Notes: generated from the sequence alone by a model not told the origin. Counted from the first letter of the stretch, positions 47,495 to 57,158 are shown. The stretch is DNA of 64,000 nucleotides from Paracoccus sp. (in: a-proteobacteria) (GCF_030538495.1 NZ_JAUNTW010000003.1:186001-250000), one strand, 5' to 3'. Program-made: numbers and translations.

Positions 47495-47561
47495 CCGGCA
47501 CGGGAAAATGACAGAAAAAACCACACGAACGCAGTGGGTTACTCACTCCGCAGAACCGGCG

Positions 47562-47649
47562 CGGGACCGGCAGGCGGGGGTCACACGCCCCCGCCGCTCG
47601 GATCAGTATTTCTGCGGCACATACAGATCGCGGGGCAGCACCTCGCGTT
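47562..47649. repeat. 88-bp direct repeat, second copy (3' end of intact ppk2)
   Basis: Exact copy of 47370-47457 at an offset of 192 bp. Both copies include the hairpin GGCGGGGG-tcacacg-CCCCCGCC (47381-47403 and 47573-47595), which serves as the 3'-end structure of ppk2 and lies just after thiC in the first copy. Confidence 0.9.
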
Positions 47650-48508
47650 CATAGGTGGGGTTGAACACCCGATCCGGCAGGCGCACTTCGTCATGCGGCA
47701 CGTCGGTATAGGGGATTTGGTCCAGCAGGTGGCTGATGCAGTTCAGACGCGCGCGTTTTTTGTCGTTGCCGGGGACAATATACCACGGCGCTTCGGGAAT
47801 GTTGGTGCGTTCCAGCATTTCTTCCTTGGCTTTGGTATAGGCTTCCCAGCGAACGCGGCTTTGCAGGTCCATGGGCGACAATTTCCACTGCTTCAGCGGG
47901 TCGTGAATACGGATCAGGAACCGCATTTGCTGTTCTTCGTCGGTGATGGAAAACCAGTATTTCACCAGACGAATCCCCGACCGGATCAGCATCCGTTCAA
48001 ATTCCGGCACGTCGTCAAAGAATTGCTGCACCTGATCTTCGGTCGCAAATCCCATCACGCGTTCGACGCCCGCGCGGTTATACCAGCTGCGGTCGAACAG
48101 CACGATTTCCCCGCCCGCCGGCAGATGGGGAACGTAACGCTGAAAATACCATTGCGATTTTTCGCGGTCCGACGGCGCGGGCAGCGCCACAACACGGCAA
48201 ACGCGCGGGTTCAGACGTTGGGTGATGCGTTTAATCGCGCCACCCTTGCCCGCCGAATCGCGGCCTTCAAACAGGACGACGACCTTTTCTTTAGTGTGGC
48301 TGACCCAATCTTGCAGGCGGATCAGTTCCGATTGCAGACGCAGCAATTCCTGAAAATACACCTTGCGGTCGATCTGGTCAGGGTGATGCGTGCGATAGAT
48401 CTTGCGGATTTCGGCGGACAGAACCGCGTCTTCCATTTCGATCTCGATATCTTCGTCAAGGGTGTCGAGAAGTTCAGCCTCGAGCCAGTCTTTGGGTTCA
48501 TTCGTCAT
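47603..48508 (-). CDS. ppk2: Polyphosphate kinase 2
   Basis: A 301-residue PPK2 of full length. It transfers phosphate between polyphosphate and nucleoside diphosphates. Walker A is FEGRDSAGKGGAIKR (about residues 80-94), the lid module and Walker B are IVLFDRSWYNRAGVERVMGF, and the C-terminal LPRDLYVPQKY is typical of class I PPK2. The start ATG at 48508 has GGAGG 6 nt upstream. It converges with thiC; a relic of a second 3' end lies between them. Confidence 0.95.
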   Translation of the reverse strand: MTNEPKDWLEAELLDTLDEDIEIEMEDAVLSAEIRKIYRTHHPDQIDRKVYFQELLRLQSELIRLQDWVSHTKEKVVVLFEGRDSAGKGGAIKRITQRLNPRVCRVVALPAPSDREKSQWYFQRYVPHLPAGGEIVLFDRSWYNRAGVERVMGFATEDQVQQFFDDVPEFERMLIRSGIRLVKYWFSITDEEQQMRFLIRIHDPLKQWKLSPMDLQSRVRWEAYTKAKEEMLERTNIPEAPWYIVPGNDKKRARLNCISHLLDQIPYTDVPHDEVRLPDRVFNPTYEREVLPRDLYVPQKY

Positions 48509-48654
48509 AGCAGCCTCCGCGTTCTGCCCCCGCCATATGCGGGTTTTGTAACGATTTCGCGTCAGTGGTCCAGAGGACGGCCGCGGCGTGGATTGTCACA
48601 TGCCGTCCCCTTGGTTATGCAGCGTCCAGTTTGGTTGGTGACAAGGTTCCGGCT

Positions 48655-49734
48655 ATGGGTCATGCCGTCGCGAAATGGGCTGATTTTCAGGCAGCGAAGC
48701 TGTCGCAAAAACTGTTCGGGCGGGAAATCTTTGCCGATCTGCCCGCCCCGGTGCGGGAATCGGACCCGCAGGACGTCGCCTGTCGCCCCGGCCTGTTTGA
48801 ACCCGACCAGCTGGACCGCGTGCGCCATTGCTATCTGAACCGCACTCTGCGCGGCGTGATGGACAACTGGGCCGCTGACCGGTTCACCGAAACCCCGATG
48901 GAGACCTATCACCTGGGCGCGGCCACCGTGCTGCCGGGGGTGATTTACACCCGTTCCGCGCGGCATTGGTTCAGCCTGTCGGTGCCGAAACTGGCCGATG
49001 TTCTGGGCAGCTATGAACGCAACCGGCACACGGTTTTGCTGAATTCCATGCAGGGGATTCGCTATTTCGGGCATTGGCTGGGCGATGATACCACGGTTTA
49101 CGAAGCCTATCGCGGGCATCCCGATATCTGTTCCGTCCATCTGCGCGACTGGGCCGATCTGGGCTTTTTTCAGGCCGCGTTTCAGCAAAATTGGCGGCAG
49201 CATCGCGTTATTGACACCGACAACCTGATTCTGAACCGCAATGTCGGGTTTAGCCGCAAAAAGACCCAGCACTGGCACCAGATGCGCGACCGGCTGCGCC
49301 AGCATATCCAGCCCGGCCCCGGCGCGGGAAAGGTCGTCTATATCAGCCGCGGCGCCAGTGCGTCGCAGCGCGAAATCAGCAACTGGGACGCCCTGCATCG
49401 CTGGCTGAGCGATCAGAACATCCCCGTTGTGACGCCGGAAAACGACACCGCCGAATTCACCCGCAACATTCTGGATGCGGATGTGATTATCTCGGTCGAG
49501 GGCAGTCAGGCCTGCCACGCGATCTACAATCTGCGCCCCGGCGGCGCGCTGTTGATTTTGCAGCCGCCCGACCGGTTCCACAGCGGCGCGCAGGAATGGA
49601 TGCGCCCGCTGGATATGCATTGCGGCATGGTGATTGGCACCCAGACCGAAACGGGGTTCGACATCAACCCCGATGAGGTCAGCGCCATGGCCGACCGCCT
49701 GCTGAACGCGGTTGCCGCGGCGCGGATGATATAA
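48655..49734 (+). CDS. GT61-like glycosyltransferase
   Basis: A 359-residue cytosolic protein of the capsular-polysaccharide GT61 type: KVVYISRGASASQREISN (compare SR...R.I.NE), HRWLSDQNIPVVTPENDTAEFTRNI, and SVEGSQACHAIYNLRPGGALLIL in place of the family GAGL.NAIF...G. The acceptor is unknown. The start at 48655 has AAGG about 8 nt upstream; the frame is open back to a GTG at 48565. It is divergent from ppk2 and precedes the rimP promoter. Confidence 0.75.
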   Translation: MGHAVAKWADFQAAKLSQKLFGREIFADLPAPVRESDPQDVACRPGLFEPDQLDRVRHCYLNRTLRGVMDNWAADRFTETPMETYHLGAATVLPGVIYTRSARHWFSLSVPKLADVLGSYERNRHTVLLNSMQGIRYFGHWLGDDTTVYEAYRGHPDICSVHLRDWADLGFFQAAFQQNWRQHRVIDTDNLILNRNVGFSRKKTQHWHQMRDRLRQHIQPGPGAGKVVYISRGASASQREISNWDALHRWLSDQNIPVVTPENDTAEFTRNILDADVIISVEGSQACHAIYNLRPGGALLILQPPDRFHSGAQEWMRPLDMHCGMVIGTQTETGFDINPDEVSAMADRLLNAVAAARMI

Positions 49735-49737
49735 CCC

Positions 49738-49766
49738 TTGCACTTTCCGCCATTCCGGCGTATAGA
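49738..49766 (+). promoter_or_regulatory. Sigma-70 promoter of rimP-nusA-ylxR-infB
   Basis: TTGCAC and TATAGA with exactly 17 nt between them, starting 4 nt after the stop codon of the GT61 gene. This is the clearest promoter in the window. The transcript would start near 49773, 85 nt before rimP. Confidence 0.8.
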
Positions 49767-49817
49767 CAATCTAACAGCGGTGCAGGTCTCCACCCCCTGC
49801 GCCACCGAAACATGTCC

Positions 49818-49842
49818 GGGGCCGCTGACAGGCCCCTTTTTT
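49818..49842 (+). terminator. Leader terminator (attenuator) between promoter and rimP
   Basis: GGGGCC-gctgaca-GGCCCC followed by TTTTTT: a 6-bp GC stem with a U6 tract, 16 nt before the rimP start codon and 75 nt past the promoter. It can end read-through from the GT61 gene, but lying after the promoter it must also affect rimP-nusA transcription, which fits regulation by NusA-dependent termination. Confidence 0.8.
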
Positions 49843-49857
49843 ATTGCGGAGGATCCC

Positions 49858-50469
49858 ATGTCGAACGATCTGATCGCCAAGACCGCCATCGACCGCCGCC
49901 TTGCCGAAATCATCATCCCGGTGATCGAGGATATGGGCTTTGAACTGGTGCGGATTCGGTTGCAGGGCGGCAAAACCGCCACGCTGCAAATCATGGCCGA
50001 CCGCCCCGATGGCGGCATCAATGTGGATGACTGCGCCGAAATCTCGGTCGCGGTCAGCGCGACTTTGGACGTCGAAGACCCGCTGGAAGATGCGTATCAT
50101 CTTGAGGTGTCCAGCCCCGGCATTGACCGCCCGCTGACGCGCCTGAAAGATTTCGTGACCTTTGAAGGTTACGATGTTCGGCTGGACACGAACCAGCCCA
50201 TCGACGGGCGCAAACGGTTCAAAGGTGTGCTGGCCGGGGTCGAAGGCGACGAAGTGTTGCTGAACATCACCGAGGACGGCGACACCCAGACCATCGGGTT
50301 GAACTTTGACCTCTTGGCTGATGCCAAGCTGGTTCTGACCGACGAACTGATCCGCGAAATGCTGCGTCAGAAAAAGGAAGCCGGGTTGGAGATCGACCAT
50401 CTGGACGAATCCGCCTTTGACGCAATTGAAACCGAAGACGGTGCCGACAGCACCGACACGAAGGAGTGA
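49858..50469 (+). CDS. rimP: Ribosome maturation factor RimP
   Basis: A 203-residue protein needed for 30S assembly. N-terminal domain: [17 protein letters not shown], then [13 protein letters not shown] and the conserved [14 protein letters not shown]. The C-terminal extension after about residue 170 is acidic. The start ATG at 49858 has GGAGG 6 nt upstream, directly after the leader terminator. nusA follows after 3 nt. Confidence 0.94.
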   Translation: MSNDLIAKTAIDRRLAEIIIPVIEDMGFELVRIRLQGGKTATLQIMADRPDGGINVDDCAEISVAVSATLDVEDPLEDAYHLEVSSPGIDRPLTRLKDFVTFEGYDVRLDTNQPIDGRKRFKGVLAGVEGDEVLLNITEDGDTQTIGLNFDLLADAKLVLTDELIREMLRQKKEAGLEIDHLDESAFDAIETEDGADSTDTKE

Positions 50470-50472
50470 GCG

Positions 50473-52137
50473 ATGGCAATCACCTCTGCCAACCAGCTTG
50501 AACTGTTGCAAACCGCCGAGGCTGTCGCCCGCGAAAAGATGATCGACCCCGATCTGGTCATCGAAGCCATGGAAGACAGTCTGGCCCGCGCGGCCAAGTC
50601 GCGTTACGGGTCCGAAATGGACATCCGGGTCAAAATCGACCGTAAGACCGGCAACGCCACCTTTACCCGCGTCCGCACCGTGGTTGAAGACGACGAACTG
50701 GAAAGCCATCAGGCCCAATTCACCACCCGCGACGCCCTGCCCTATTTCGAATCGCAACGCGATCCGGCGAATTACTGGACCCGTGGCGACGAAAAGCTGG
50801 CCGATTTCGCCGGTGGCCCGCAGATTGGCGATGTGTTTCAGGAACAGGTTCCCCCGGTGGAACTGGGCCGCATCGCCGCGCAATCGGCCAAACAGGTGAT
50901 CCTGCAACGCGTCCGCGAAGCCGAACGCGACCGCCAATATGACGAATTCAAAGACCGCGCCGGCACAATCATTAACGGCGTCGTCAAACGCGAAGAATAC
51001 GGCAACATCATCGTTGATGTGGGCCGGGGCGAAGCGATCCTGCGCCGCAACGAAAAAATCGGTCGCGAAAGCTATCGCCCGAATGACCGCATCCGCGCCT
51101 ATGTCAAGGATGTGCGCCGCGAAACCCGTGGCCCGCAGATCTTCCTGTCGCGCACCGATCCGCAGTTCATGGCCGAACTGTTCAAGATGGAAGTGCCGGA
51201 AATCTATGACGGCGTGATCGAAATCAAGGCCGTGGCCCGCGACCCCGGCAGCCGCGCGAAAATCGCTGTCATCAGCTTTGACAACAGCATTGACCCGGTT
51301 GGTGCCTGCGTCGGTATGCGCGGCAGCCGCGTTCAGGCCGTGGTCGGCGAATTGCAGGGCGAAAAGATCGACATCATCCCGTGGAACGAAGATCAGGCGA
51401 CGTTCCTGGTTAACGCCCTGCAACCCGCCGAGGTCAGCAAGGTCGTGTTCGACGAAGAAGCCAATAAAATCGAGGTCGTCGTCCCCGACGAACAGCTGTC
51501 TCTGGCCATTGGTCGGCGCGGTCAGAACGTGCGTCTGGCCAGCCAGTTGACGGGTCTGGACATCGACATCCTGACCGAAGAAGAAGAATCGAAACGCCGT
51601 CAGGCCGAATTCAACGCCCGCACTCAGTTGTTCATGGACGCTCTGGATCTGGACGAATTCTTTGCGCAATTGCTGGTCGCGGAAGGCTTTACCGATCTGG
51701 AAGAAGTCGCCTATGTCGAGCTGGACGAACTGCTGTCCATCGAAGGCGTGGACGAATCGACCGCCGAGGAATTGCAGGCCCGCGCCCGCGATGTGCTTGA
51801 GGCGAAAAACAAAGCGGCCTTGGAAAACGCCCGCGCCTTGGGTGTCGAAGACAGTCTGGTTGAATTTGACGGCCTGACCCCCCAAATGATCGAGGCATTG
51901 GCCAAAGACGGCATCAAAACGCTGGAAGATTTCGCGACCTGCGCCGATTGGGAACTGGCCGGTGGCTGGACCACCGTTGACGGTCAGCGCCAAAAGGATG
52001 AAGGCTTGCTGGAACCCTTCGATGTCTCGCTGGAGGATGCGCAGAATCTGGTCATGACCGCGCGGGTCATGCTGGGCTGGGTGGACCCCGACGAACTGAC
52101 CGCCGATGCGGCCGACGAACAGGAGGCCGGGGCGTAA
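50473..52137 (+). CDS. nusA: Transcription termination/antitermination factor NusA
   Basis: A 554-residue NusA: N-terminal RNA-polymerase-binding domain, S1 domain (about 135-200, GTIINGVVKREEYGNIIVDVG), KH domains (CVGMRGSRVQAVVGELQGEKID and LAIGRRGQNVRLASQLTG) and a C-terminal helix-hairpin-helix part with acidic repeats (about 360-530). It controls pausing and termination. GGAGTG precedes the ATG. In many bacteria NusA represses its own operon, which agrees with the leader terminator upstream. Confidence 0.97.
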   Translation: MAITSANQLELLQTAEAVAREKMIDPDLVIEAMEDSLARAAKSRYGSEMDIRVKIDRKTGNATFTRVRTVVEDDELESHQAQFTTRDALPYFESQRDPANYWTRGDEKLADFAGGPQIGDVFQEQVPPVELGRIAAQSAKQVILQRVREAERDRQYDEFKDRAGTIINGVVKREEYGNIIVDVGRGEAILRRNEKIGRESYRPNDRIRAYVKDVRRETRGPQIFLSRTDPQFMAELFKMEVPEIYDGVIEIKAVARDPGSRAKIAVISFDNSIDPVGACVGMRGSRVQAVVGELQGEKIDIIPWNEDQATFLVNALQPAEVSKVVFDEEANKIEVVVPDEQLSLAIGRRGQNVRLASQLTGLDIDILTEEEESKRRQAEFNARTQLFMDALDLDEFFAQLLVAEGFTDLEEVAYVELDELLSIEGVDESTAEELQARARDVLEAKNKAALENARALGVEDSLVEFDGLTPQMIEALAKDGIKTLEDFATCADWELAGGWTTVDGQRQKDEGLLEPFDVSLEDAQNLVMTARVMLGWVDPDELTADAADEQEAGA

Positions 52138-52149
52138 CCGCGCCCCGGA

Positions 52150-52776
52150 ATGGCCCTGACGCGCGGCGGAATTGATAAAGACCGGACCGAACCCGAACGC
52201 CGCTGCATCGCCACGGCCGAGGTTCAGCCCAAAGCGGGCCTGATCCGTTTCGTGATCGGGCCGGATGGGCTGGTCGTGCCGGATCTGGCGGAAAAGCTGC
52301 CCGGTCGCGGCATCTGGGTGTCAGCCGACCGCGCGGCACTGGAAAAGTCGGCGGCTAAGGGCTTATTTTCCCGCGCCGCCCGCGCGCCGGTCACGGTGCC
52401 GGACGGGCTGGCCGATCTGATCGAAGCGGGGCTGGCCCGGCGGGTGGTCGAACTGGTGTCGTTGACGCGGAAATCGGGGCGCGCGGTCGCGGGCTTTGAA
52501 AAGGTCAAAGGCTGGCTGGCCGAAGGCCGCGCCAAGGTTCTGTTGCAGGCCAGCGACGGGTCGGAACGCGGCAAAGGCAAATTGTGGACGCCCACCGGCG
52601 GACGCTGGTTCGGCTGCCTGACCGCATCAGAATTGGGTTTGTCCTTTGGGCGCGATCATGTCATACACGGCGCGCTTGCAGCGGGTGGCCTGACGGACAA
52701 AGTGATTACAGAAGCCAGCCGACTTTCGGGTTTGCGCGGGCATGACGGCGGCAATTCGGCCGTCGGGAAGGAATGA
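52150..52776 (+). CDS. ylxR: YlxR-family RNA-binding protein with L7Ae-like domain
   Basis: A 208-residue protein. The first 90 residues are YlxR ([30 protein letters not shown]), and the next 100 resemble a ribosomal L7Ae-type fold ([27 protein letters not shown]), a combination usual in alphaproteobacteria between nusA and infB. YlxR binds RNA or RNase P components in some species. It overlaps the extended frame of infB; the infB start lies 12 nt after the ylxR stop. Confidence 0.88.
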   Translation: MALTRGGIDKDRTEPERRCIATAEVQPKAGLIRFVIGPDGLVVPDLAEKLPGRGIWVSADRAALEKSAAKGLFSRAARAPVTVPDGLADLIEAGLARRVVELVSLTRKSGRAVAGFEKVKGWLAEGRAKVLLQASDGSERGKGKLWTPTGGRWFGCLTASELGLSFGRDHVIHGALAAGGLTDKVITEASRLSGLRGHDGGNSAVGKE

Positions 52777-52787
52777 AGACGCAGATG

Positions 52788-55337
52788 AGCGACAAAGACG
52801 GTAAAAAACCCCTTGGCGTAGGCGGCGGCAGCCGCGCGGGTCAGGTCAAGCAAAGCTTCAGCCACGGGCGCACCAAAAGCGTCGTCGTGGAAACCAAACG
52901 CAAACGCGTCGTGGTGCCGAAAGGCCCCGCGCCCGCCGCGCCTGACAAGGCGAAAACGCCCCTGACCGCCAAGGTCGCCAGCGATCCGTCCAAACGCCCC
53001 GCCGGCATTTCGGATGCCGAAATGGAACGCCGGCTGAAGGCCTTGGCCGCCGCCAAAGCGCGCGAGGTCGAAGAGGCCGCCCAGCGTGAGGCCGAAGAAA
53101 AAGCCCGCGAAGAAGAACGCGAACGCCGCCGCGCCGAGGCCGAGGCCAAAGCCCGCGAAGACCGCGAACGCGAAGAGGCCCTGAAAGCCAAAGCCGAAGA
53201 AGAAGAGCGTCTGGCCCGCGAAGCCGAGGAACGCGAACGCCGCAAGGCCGAGGCCAAGCGCGAAAAACCCGCCGCCAAAGCCGCGCCGAAACCCGCCGCC
53301 CCCGATCAGGCCGCGATTGAGGCCGCCGCCGCGCGCGCCGAAACCAAAGGCGTGACCTCGACCGCTGCACGCAAGCCGGATCGCGACCGCGCGCCCATGC
53401 CCGAACGCGAAAACCGCAGCAAAACCGGGCGCGACGACAGCCGCCGTTCGGGCAAGCTGTCGGTTAATCAGGCGCTTGACGGCGAAGGCGGGCGGCAACG
53501 CAGTCTGGCCGCAATGAAGCGGAAACAGGAAAAGGCCCGTCAAAAGGCCATGGGTGGCAATCTGCGCGCCGAAAAGCAGGTACGTGAGGTGCAACTGCCC
53601 GAGGCCATCGTGGTGTCCGAACTGGCCAACCGCATGGCTGAACGCGCCGCGGACGTGGTTAAGGCGCTGATGAAGATGGGCATGATGGTCAGCATGAACC
53701 AGTCCATCGACGCCGACACCGCCGAACTGGTGATCGAAGAATTCGGCCACAAAGCCGTCCGCGTGTCGGATGCCGATGTGGAACAGGTGATCGACACGGT
53801 TCAGGACCGCGACGAAGACCTGCGCCCGCGCCCGCCGATCATCACGATCATGGGTCACGTTGACCACGGCAAAACCAGCCTTCTGGACGCGATCCGCAAA
53901 GCGAATGTGGTGTCGGGCGAGGCTGGCGGCATCACGCAGCATATCGGCGCCTATCAGGTGACCACCGAAAGCGGCGCCGTGCTGTCGTTCCTTGATACGC
54001 CGGGCCACGCGGCCTTTACCTCGATGCGTGCACGCGGGGCGCAGGTCACGGACATCGTTGTTCTGGTGGTTGCCGCCGACGACGCCGTGATGCCCCAGAC
54101 GGTCGAGGCGATTGCCCATGCCAAGGCCGCGAATGTGCCGATGATCGTTGCGATCAACAAAATCGACAAACCCGCCGCTGACCCGCAAAAGGTCCGCACC
54201 GATCTGCTGCAACACGAAGTTGTTGTGGAACAGATGTCGGGCGACGTGCAGGATGTCGAAGTGTCGGCCAAAACGGGCTTGGGTCTGGACAACCTGCTGG
54301 AAGCCATTGCCCTGCAAGCCGAAATTCTGGAACTGCGCGCCAACCCGAACCGTGCCGCCCAAGGCGCGGTGATCGAGGCGCAACTGGATGTGGGCCGCGG
54401 CCCCGTCGCCACGGTTCTGGTTCAGCACGGCACCCTGCGTCGCGGCGACATTTTTGTCGTGGGCGAACAATGGGGTAAGGTGCGCGCCCTGATCAACGAC
54501 AAGGGCGAGCGTGTCGATGAAGCTGGCCCCTCGGTCCCGGTCGAGGTGTTGGGCCTGAACGGCACGCCCGAGGCGGGCGATGTTCTGAACGTCGTCGAAA
54601 CCGAGGCGCAAGCCCGCGAAATCGCCGATTACCGGATTCAGGCGGCCAAGGACAAACGCGCCGCAGCCGGTGCTGCTGTCACGCTGGATCAGCTGCTGGC
54701 CAAGGCCAAGGCGGATGAAACCGTCGCCGAATTGCCCGTCGTGGTCAAAGCCGACGTGCAGGGTTCGGCCGAGGCTATCGTGCAAGCCCTTGAAAAGGTT
54801 GGTAATGATGAGGTGCGCGTCCGCGTGCTGCATTACGGCGTGGGTGCGATCACCGAATCCGATATCGGTCTGGCCGAGGCAAGTCAGGCCCCCGTCATCG
54901 GTTTTAACGTCCGTGCGAACGCCCCGGCCCGCAACAGCGCCAACCAAAAAGGCGTGGAAATCCGGTATTACTCGATCATCTATGATCTGGTGGACGACAT
55001 TAAAGCGGCAGCGTCCGGCCTGCTGTCCGCCGAGGTGCGCGAGAATTTCATCGGCTATGCCTCGATCAAAGAGGTGTTCAAGGTCACGGGCGTCGGCAAG
55101 GTCGCTGGCTGTCTGGTCACCGAAGGCGTGGCGCGCCGGTCCGCCGGTGTCCGCCTGCTGCGCGACAACGTGGTGATCCACGAAGGCACGCTGAAAACGC
55201 TGAAACGCTTCAAAGACGAAGTGAAAGAAGTGCAGTCGGGCCAGGAATGCGGCATGGCGTTTGAAAATTACGACGACATCCGCCCCGGCGACGTGATCGA
55301 GATTTTCGAACGCGAAGAAATCGAACGCAAACTGTAA
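52788..55337 (+). CDS. infB: Translation initiation factor IF-2
   Basis: An 849-residue GTPase that places initiator tRNA in the P site. The N-terminal 260 residues are a highly charged Ala/Glu/Arg helix, the IF2-N domain follows ([21 protein letters not shown]), then the G domain with [14 protein letters not shown] (about 354), DTPGHAAF and NKIDKP, and the C-terminal fMet-tRNA-binding domains. The start at 52788 ([11 protein letters not shown]) fits the family; an in-frame ATG 15 nt earlier is possible. Confidence 0.97.
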   Translation, partial: SDKDGKKPLGVGGGSRAGQVKQSFSHGRTKSVVVETKRKRVVVPKGPAPAAPDKAKTPLTAKVASDPSKRPAGISDAEMERRLKALAAAKAREVEEAAQREAEEKAREEERERRRAEAEAKAREDREREEALKAKAEEEERLAREAEERERRKAEAKREKPAAKAAPKPAAPDQAAIEAAAARAETKGVTSTAARKPDRDRAPMPERENRSKTGRDDSRRSGKLSVNQALDGEGGRQRSLAAMKRKQEKARQKAMGGNLRAEKQVREVQLPEAIVVSELANRMAERAADVVKALMKMGMMVSMNQSIDADTAELVIEEFGHKAVRVSDADVEQVIDTVQDRDEDLRPRPPIITIMGHVDHGKTSLLDAIRKANVVSGEAGGITQHIGAYQVTTESGAVLSFLDTPGHAAFTSMRARGAQVTDIVVLVVAADDAVMPQTVEAIAHAKAANVPMIVAINKIDKPAADPQKVRTDLLQHEVVVEQMSGDVQDVEVSAKTGLGLDNLLEAIALQAEILELRANPNRAAQGAVIEAQLDVGRGPVATVLVQHGTLRRGDIFVVGEQWGKVRALINDKGERVDEAGPSVPVEVLGLNGTPEAGDVLNVVETEAQAREIADYRIQAAKDKRAAAGAAVTLDQLLAKAKADETVAELPVVVKADVQGSAEAIVQALEKVGNDEVRVRVLHYGVGAITESDIGLAEASQAPVIGFNVRANAPARNSANQKGVEIRYYSIIYDLVDDIKAAASGLLSAEVRENFIGYASIKEVFKVTGVGKVAGCLVTEGVARRSAGVRLLRDNVVIHEGTLKTLKRFKDEVKEVQSGQECGMAFENYDDIRPGDVIEIFEREEIERKL

Positions 55338-55342
55338 TAAAG

Positions 55343-55370
55343 AAACCGCCGCGCATCAGCGCGGCGGTTT
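55343..55370. terminator. Bidirectional intrinsic terminator after infB
   Basis: AAACCGCCGCGC-atca-GCGCGGCGGTTT: a perfect 12-bp stem with A-run on the left and T-run on the right, 5 nt past the infB stop and just before the convergent DUF2852 gene stop. It can serve both strands. Confidence 0.93.
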
Positions 55371-55374
55371 TCGT

Positions 55375-55767
55375 TCAGGCGTCGCGTTTCTGACGGTCGG
55401 CCATGAACTGATCAAATTCGGCCTTATCCTTGGCCTCGCGCAGCTTTTGCAGAAAGCTGACAAAGTCGGCATGTTCGTCATTCAGCCGCTTCAGCGTTTC
55501 GTCGCGATAGGCGTCAAAGGCGGCGTTTCCGGTGGGCGCAAAGCCGTGCTGGGTGGTTTTGACGGTTTTATTGCATCCAAACATACGCTTACTCCAAATC
55601 ATATAGGCCAGCAGGGCCAGCCCGATGGGCCAGAAAACGACAAATCCGGCGATCATGGCGATCATCCAGGCGGGCTTGCCGCGGGCGTCCAGCCAATCGC
55701 GGGCGCGGCCAAAGGGGCCAGTGTCGCGCTGATCAGACAGGTGGGGGATATAGGGGGTGGTCTGCAT
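55375..55767 (-). CDS. DUF2852 membrane protein
   Basis: A 130-residue protein with one hydrophobic segment (about residues 34-60) followed by a charged cytosolic helix rich in Glu, Lys and Arg (LREAKDKAEFDQFMADRQKR). It resembles the DUF2852 family of alphaproteobacteria; function unknown. The start ATG at 55767 has GGAGAG at good spacing. It stands alone, between the infB terminator and the PTS block. Confidence 0.75.
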   Translation of the reverse strand: MQTTPYIPHLSDQRDTGPFGRARDWLDARGKPAWMIAMIAGFVVFWPIGLALLAYMIWSKRMFGCNKTVKTTQHGFAPTGNAAFDAYRDETLKRLNDEHADFVSFLQKLREAKDKAEFDQFMADRQKRDA

Positions 55768-55848
55768 CCTTGGCTCTCCAATGTTAATGTTAATCACATT
55801 TACATAGATAGCGCAGATGCGGCCCCGATCAAGGGGACCGCGCCATTT

Positions 55849-56463
55849 TTATTCGGGAATCAGACCCAGCCCGCGCAGATAAATGATCACGCCGCTTTCC
55901 AGCATCTCGGACGGGCTGACGGGGCTGCGGCTGCCGGGTTTGCCGCGTGAAAACAGCTCGACCACGCCGTGGCTGAGCGCCCAGATGTGGTTCGCGACCA
56001 TGCGCGCGGGCGGGCGGCGGTCGGCGGGGATGCGCGCGGCCAAATCCTGCGCGCCGCGCGCCAGCACCCCCTGCGCGCGTTCGGCGGCATGGGCCAGATC
56101 GGCGTTGCCGGTGATAGAAATGCCCGATTCAAACATCGCCATATAAAAGCCGGGCCGTTCGCGGGCAAAGTTCAGATAGGCTTGCCCCATATTCAAAAAC
56201 GCTGACAAAACAGAGGGTTGCCCGTCATTATACGCCGCTGTCAGCCGGTCGGCAAAATCCAGAAAACCCTGACGCGCGACCTCTTCGACCAGATCGTCGC
56301 GGCCTTTGAAATGGCGATAGGGGGCGGCGGCGGACACCCCCGCCTGACGCGCCGCCTGCGCCATCGTGAACCCCAGCGGGCCGTTGTCGCGGATCAGATC
56401 GGCGGTCGCCTGCACCAAAGCCTGACGCAGATTGCCGTGGTGATAGGTCTTGCGGTCCGGCAC
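55849..56463 (-). CDS. TetR-family transcriptional regulator
   Basis: A 204-residue regulator: helix-turn-helix at residues 10-55 (HHGNLRQALVQATADLIRDNG, FTMAQAARQAGVSAAAPYRHFKGR) and a C-terminal ligand domain similar to those with WHG-type ends (MVANHIWALSHGVVELF). It begins with GTG at 56463, immediately after the TAG stop of the HPr gene with no intervening base, so it is almost certainly translated from the PTS-block mRNA. Its targets are unknown. Confidence 0.85.
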   Translation of the reverse strand: MPDRKTYHHGNLRQALVQATADLIRDNGPLGFTMAQAARQAGVSAAAPYRHFKGRDDLVEEVARQGFLDFADRLTAAYNDGQPSVLSAFLNMGQAYLNFARERPGFYMAMFESGISITGNADLAHAAERAQGVLARGAQDLAARIPADRRPPARMVANHIWALSHGVVELFSRGKPGSRSPVSPSEMLESGVIIYLRGLGLIPE

Positions 56464-56742
56464 CTACATGCCTTCGCCGAAATAATCGTCAACCAGAGCC
56501 TGCAACGCATCGGCCAGTTCAACCGCCTGCGGGCCGGTGGTCGTGACCGTGATCTGGCTGCCCCGCGCGGCGGTCAGCATCAGCAGGCCCATGATCGAAT
56601 CGCCCGACACCGTGCTGCCGTCGCGGGTGACCTGCGCGTCGGCATCGAACCGTTCGACCACATCAACGAATTTGGCACTGGCGCGCGCGTGCAGGCCCTT
56701 GACGTTGATGATCGACAATTCGCGGGTCACGTGGTTGGTCAT
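56464..56742 (-). CDS. ptsH: HPr-family phosphocarrier protein
   Basis: A 92-residue HPr/NPr. The phosphorylated His is His18 in VKGLHARASAKF, and the regulatory Ser is Ser49 in SGDSIMGLLML, the site that HprK would phosphorylate. It carries phosphate to the EIIA-Man protein encoded upstream. No sugar permease is near, which points to a regulatory PTS. Its start overlaps the EIIA stop as ATGA. Confidence 0.94.
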   Translation of the reverse strand: MTNHVTRELSIINVKGLHARASAKFVDVVERFDADAQVTRDGSTVSGDSIMGLLMLTAARGSQITVTTTGPQAVELADALQALVDDYFGEGM

Positions 56743-57158
56743 GGATGGGTCGTTTCCGCCGCGCCAGAGCTTTCCGGCACGTTGTAAGAATTGATGTATT
56801 TGCGCCCCGCCTCTTTCGCAAAGGCGACGGCTTCGGGCAGCGGCAATTGCCGCGATTTCGCCAGCTTAACCAACATCGGCAGATTCGCACCATACAGAAT
56901 CGCGCGATTTCGCACCGCACAGGCCGGCAGCGACAGGTTCGCTGGCGTGCCGCCGAACAAATCGACCACCACGACCACCCCGTCGCCGTCATCAACCGCA
57001 TTGGCCGCGTCGATGATTTCGGTTGCTTTGGCGGCGCGGTCCAGTTCGGGCTCAATCCGTATCGCCGCCGTTCCGGGCAGAGGGCCGACGACATGTTCGA
57101 CCGCAGCCAGATATTCCTGCGCCAGCCCGCCATGGGCCACAATCACAATCCCAATCAA
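56739..57158 (-). CDS. PTS mannose-family EIIA protein
   Basis: A 139-residue EIIA-Man domain with the phosphorylated His in [14 protein letters not shown] (about residue 9) and the family stretch [17 protein letters not shown]. It lacks EIIB and membrane domains, so it probably acts as a signalling phospho-acceptor with HPr. The start is TTG at 57158, overlapping the rapZ stop (TTGA); the HPr gene follows with an ATGA overlap. Confidence 0.9.
   Translation of the reverse strand: MIGIVIVAHGGLAQEYLAAVEHVVGPLPGTAAIRIEPELDRAAKATEIIDAANAVDDGDGVVVVVDLFGGTPANLSLPACAVRNRAILYGANLPMLVKLAKSRQLPLPEAVAFAKEAGRKYINSYNVPESSGAAETTHP

Noticed and set aside
47370..47649. Insertion sequence or transposon at the 88-bp direct repeats
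   Set aside because: No transposase, no terminal inverted repeats and no short target duplication; the repeat is simply the ppk2 tail.
49735..49857. Initiator tRNA gene before rimP, as in enterobacteria
   Set aside because: The 123-bp gap is fully taken by a promoter, a hairpin terminator and a ribosome site; no cloverleaf can be formed.
49771..51993. 740-codon antisense frame across rimP and nusA, and similar ones across infB (52656-55181) and pckA (58695-60344)
   Set aside because: Strong codon bias of the real genes leaves the opposite frame open; the translated products are His/Asp/Gln/Phe-rich with no recognisable family.
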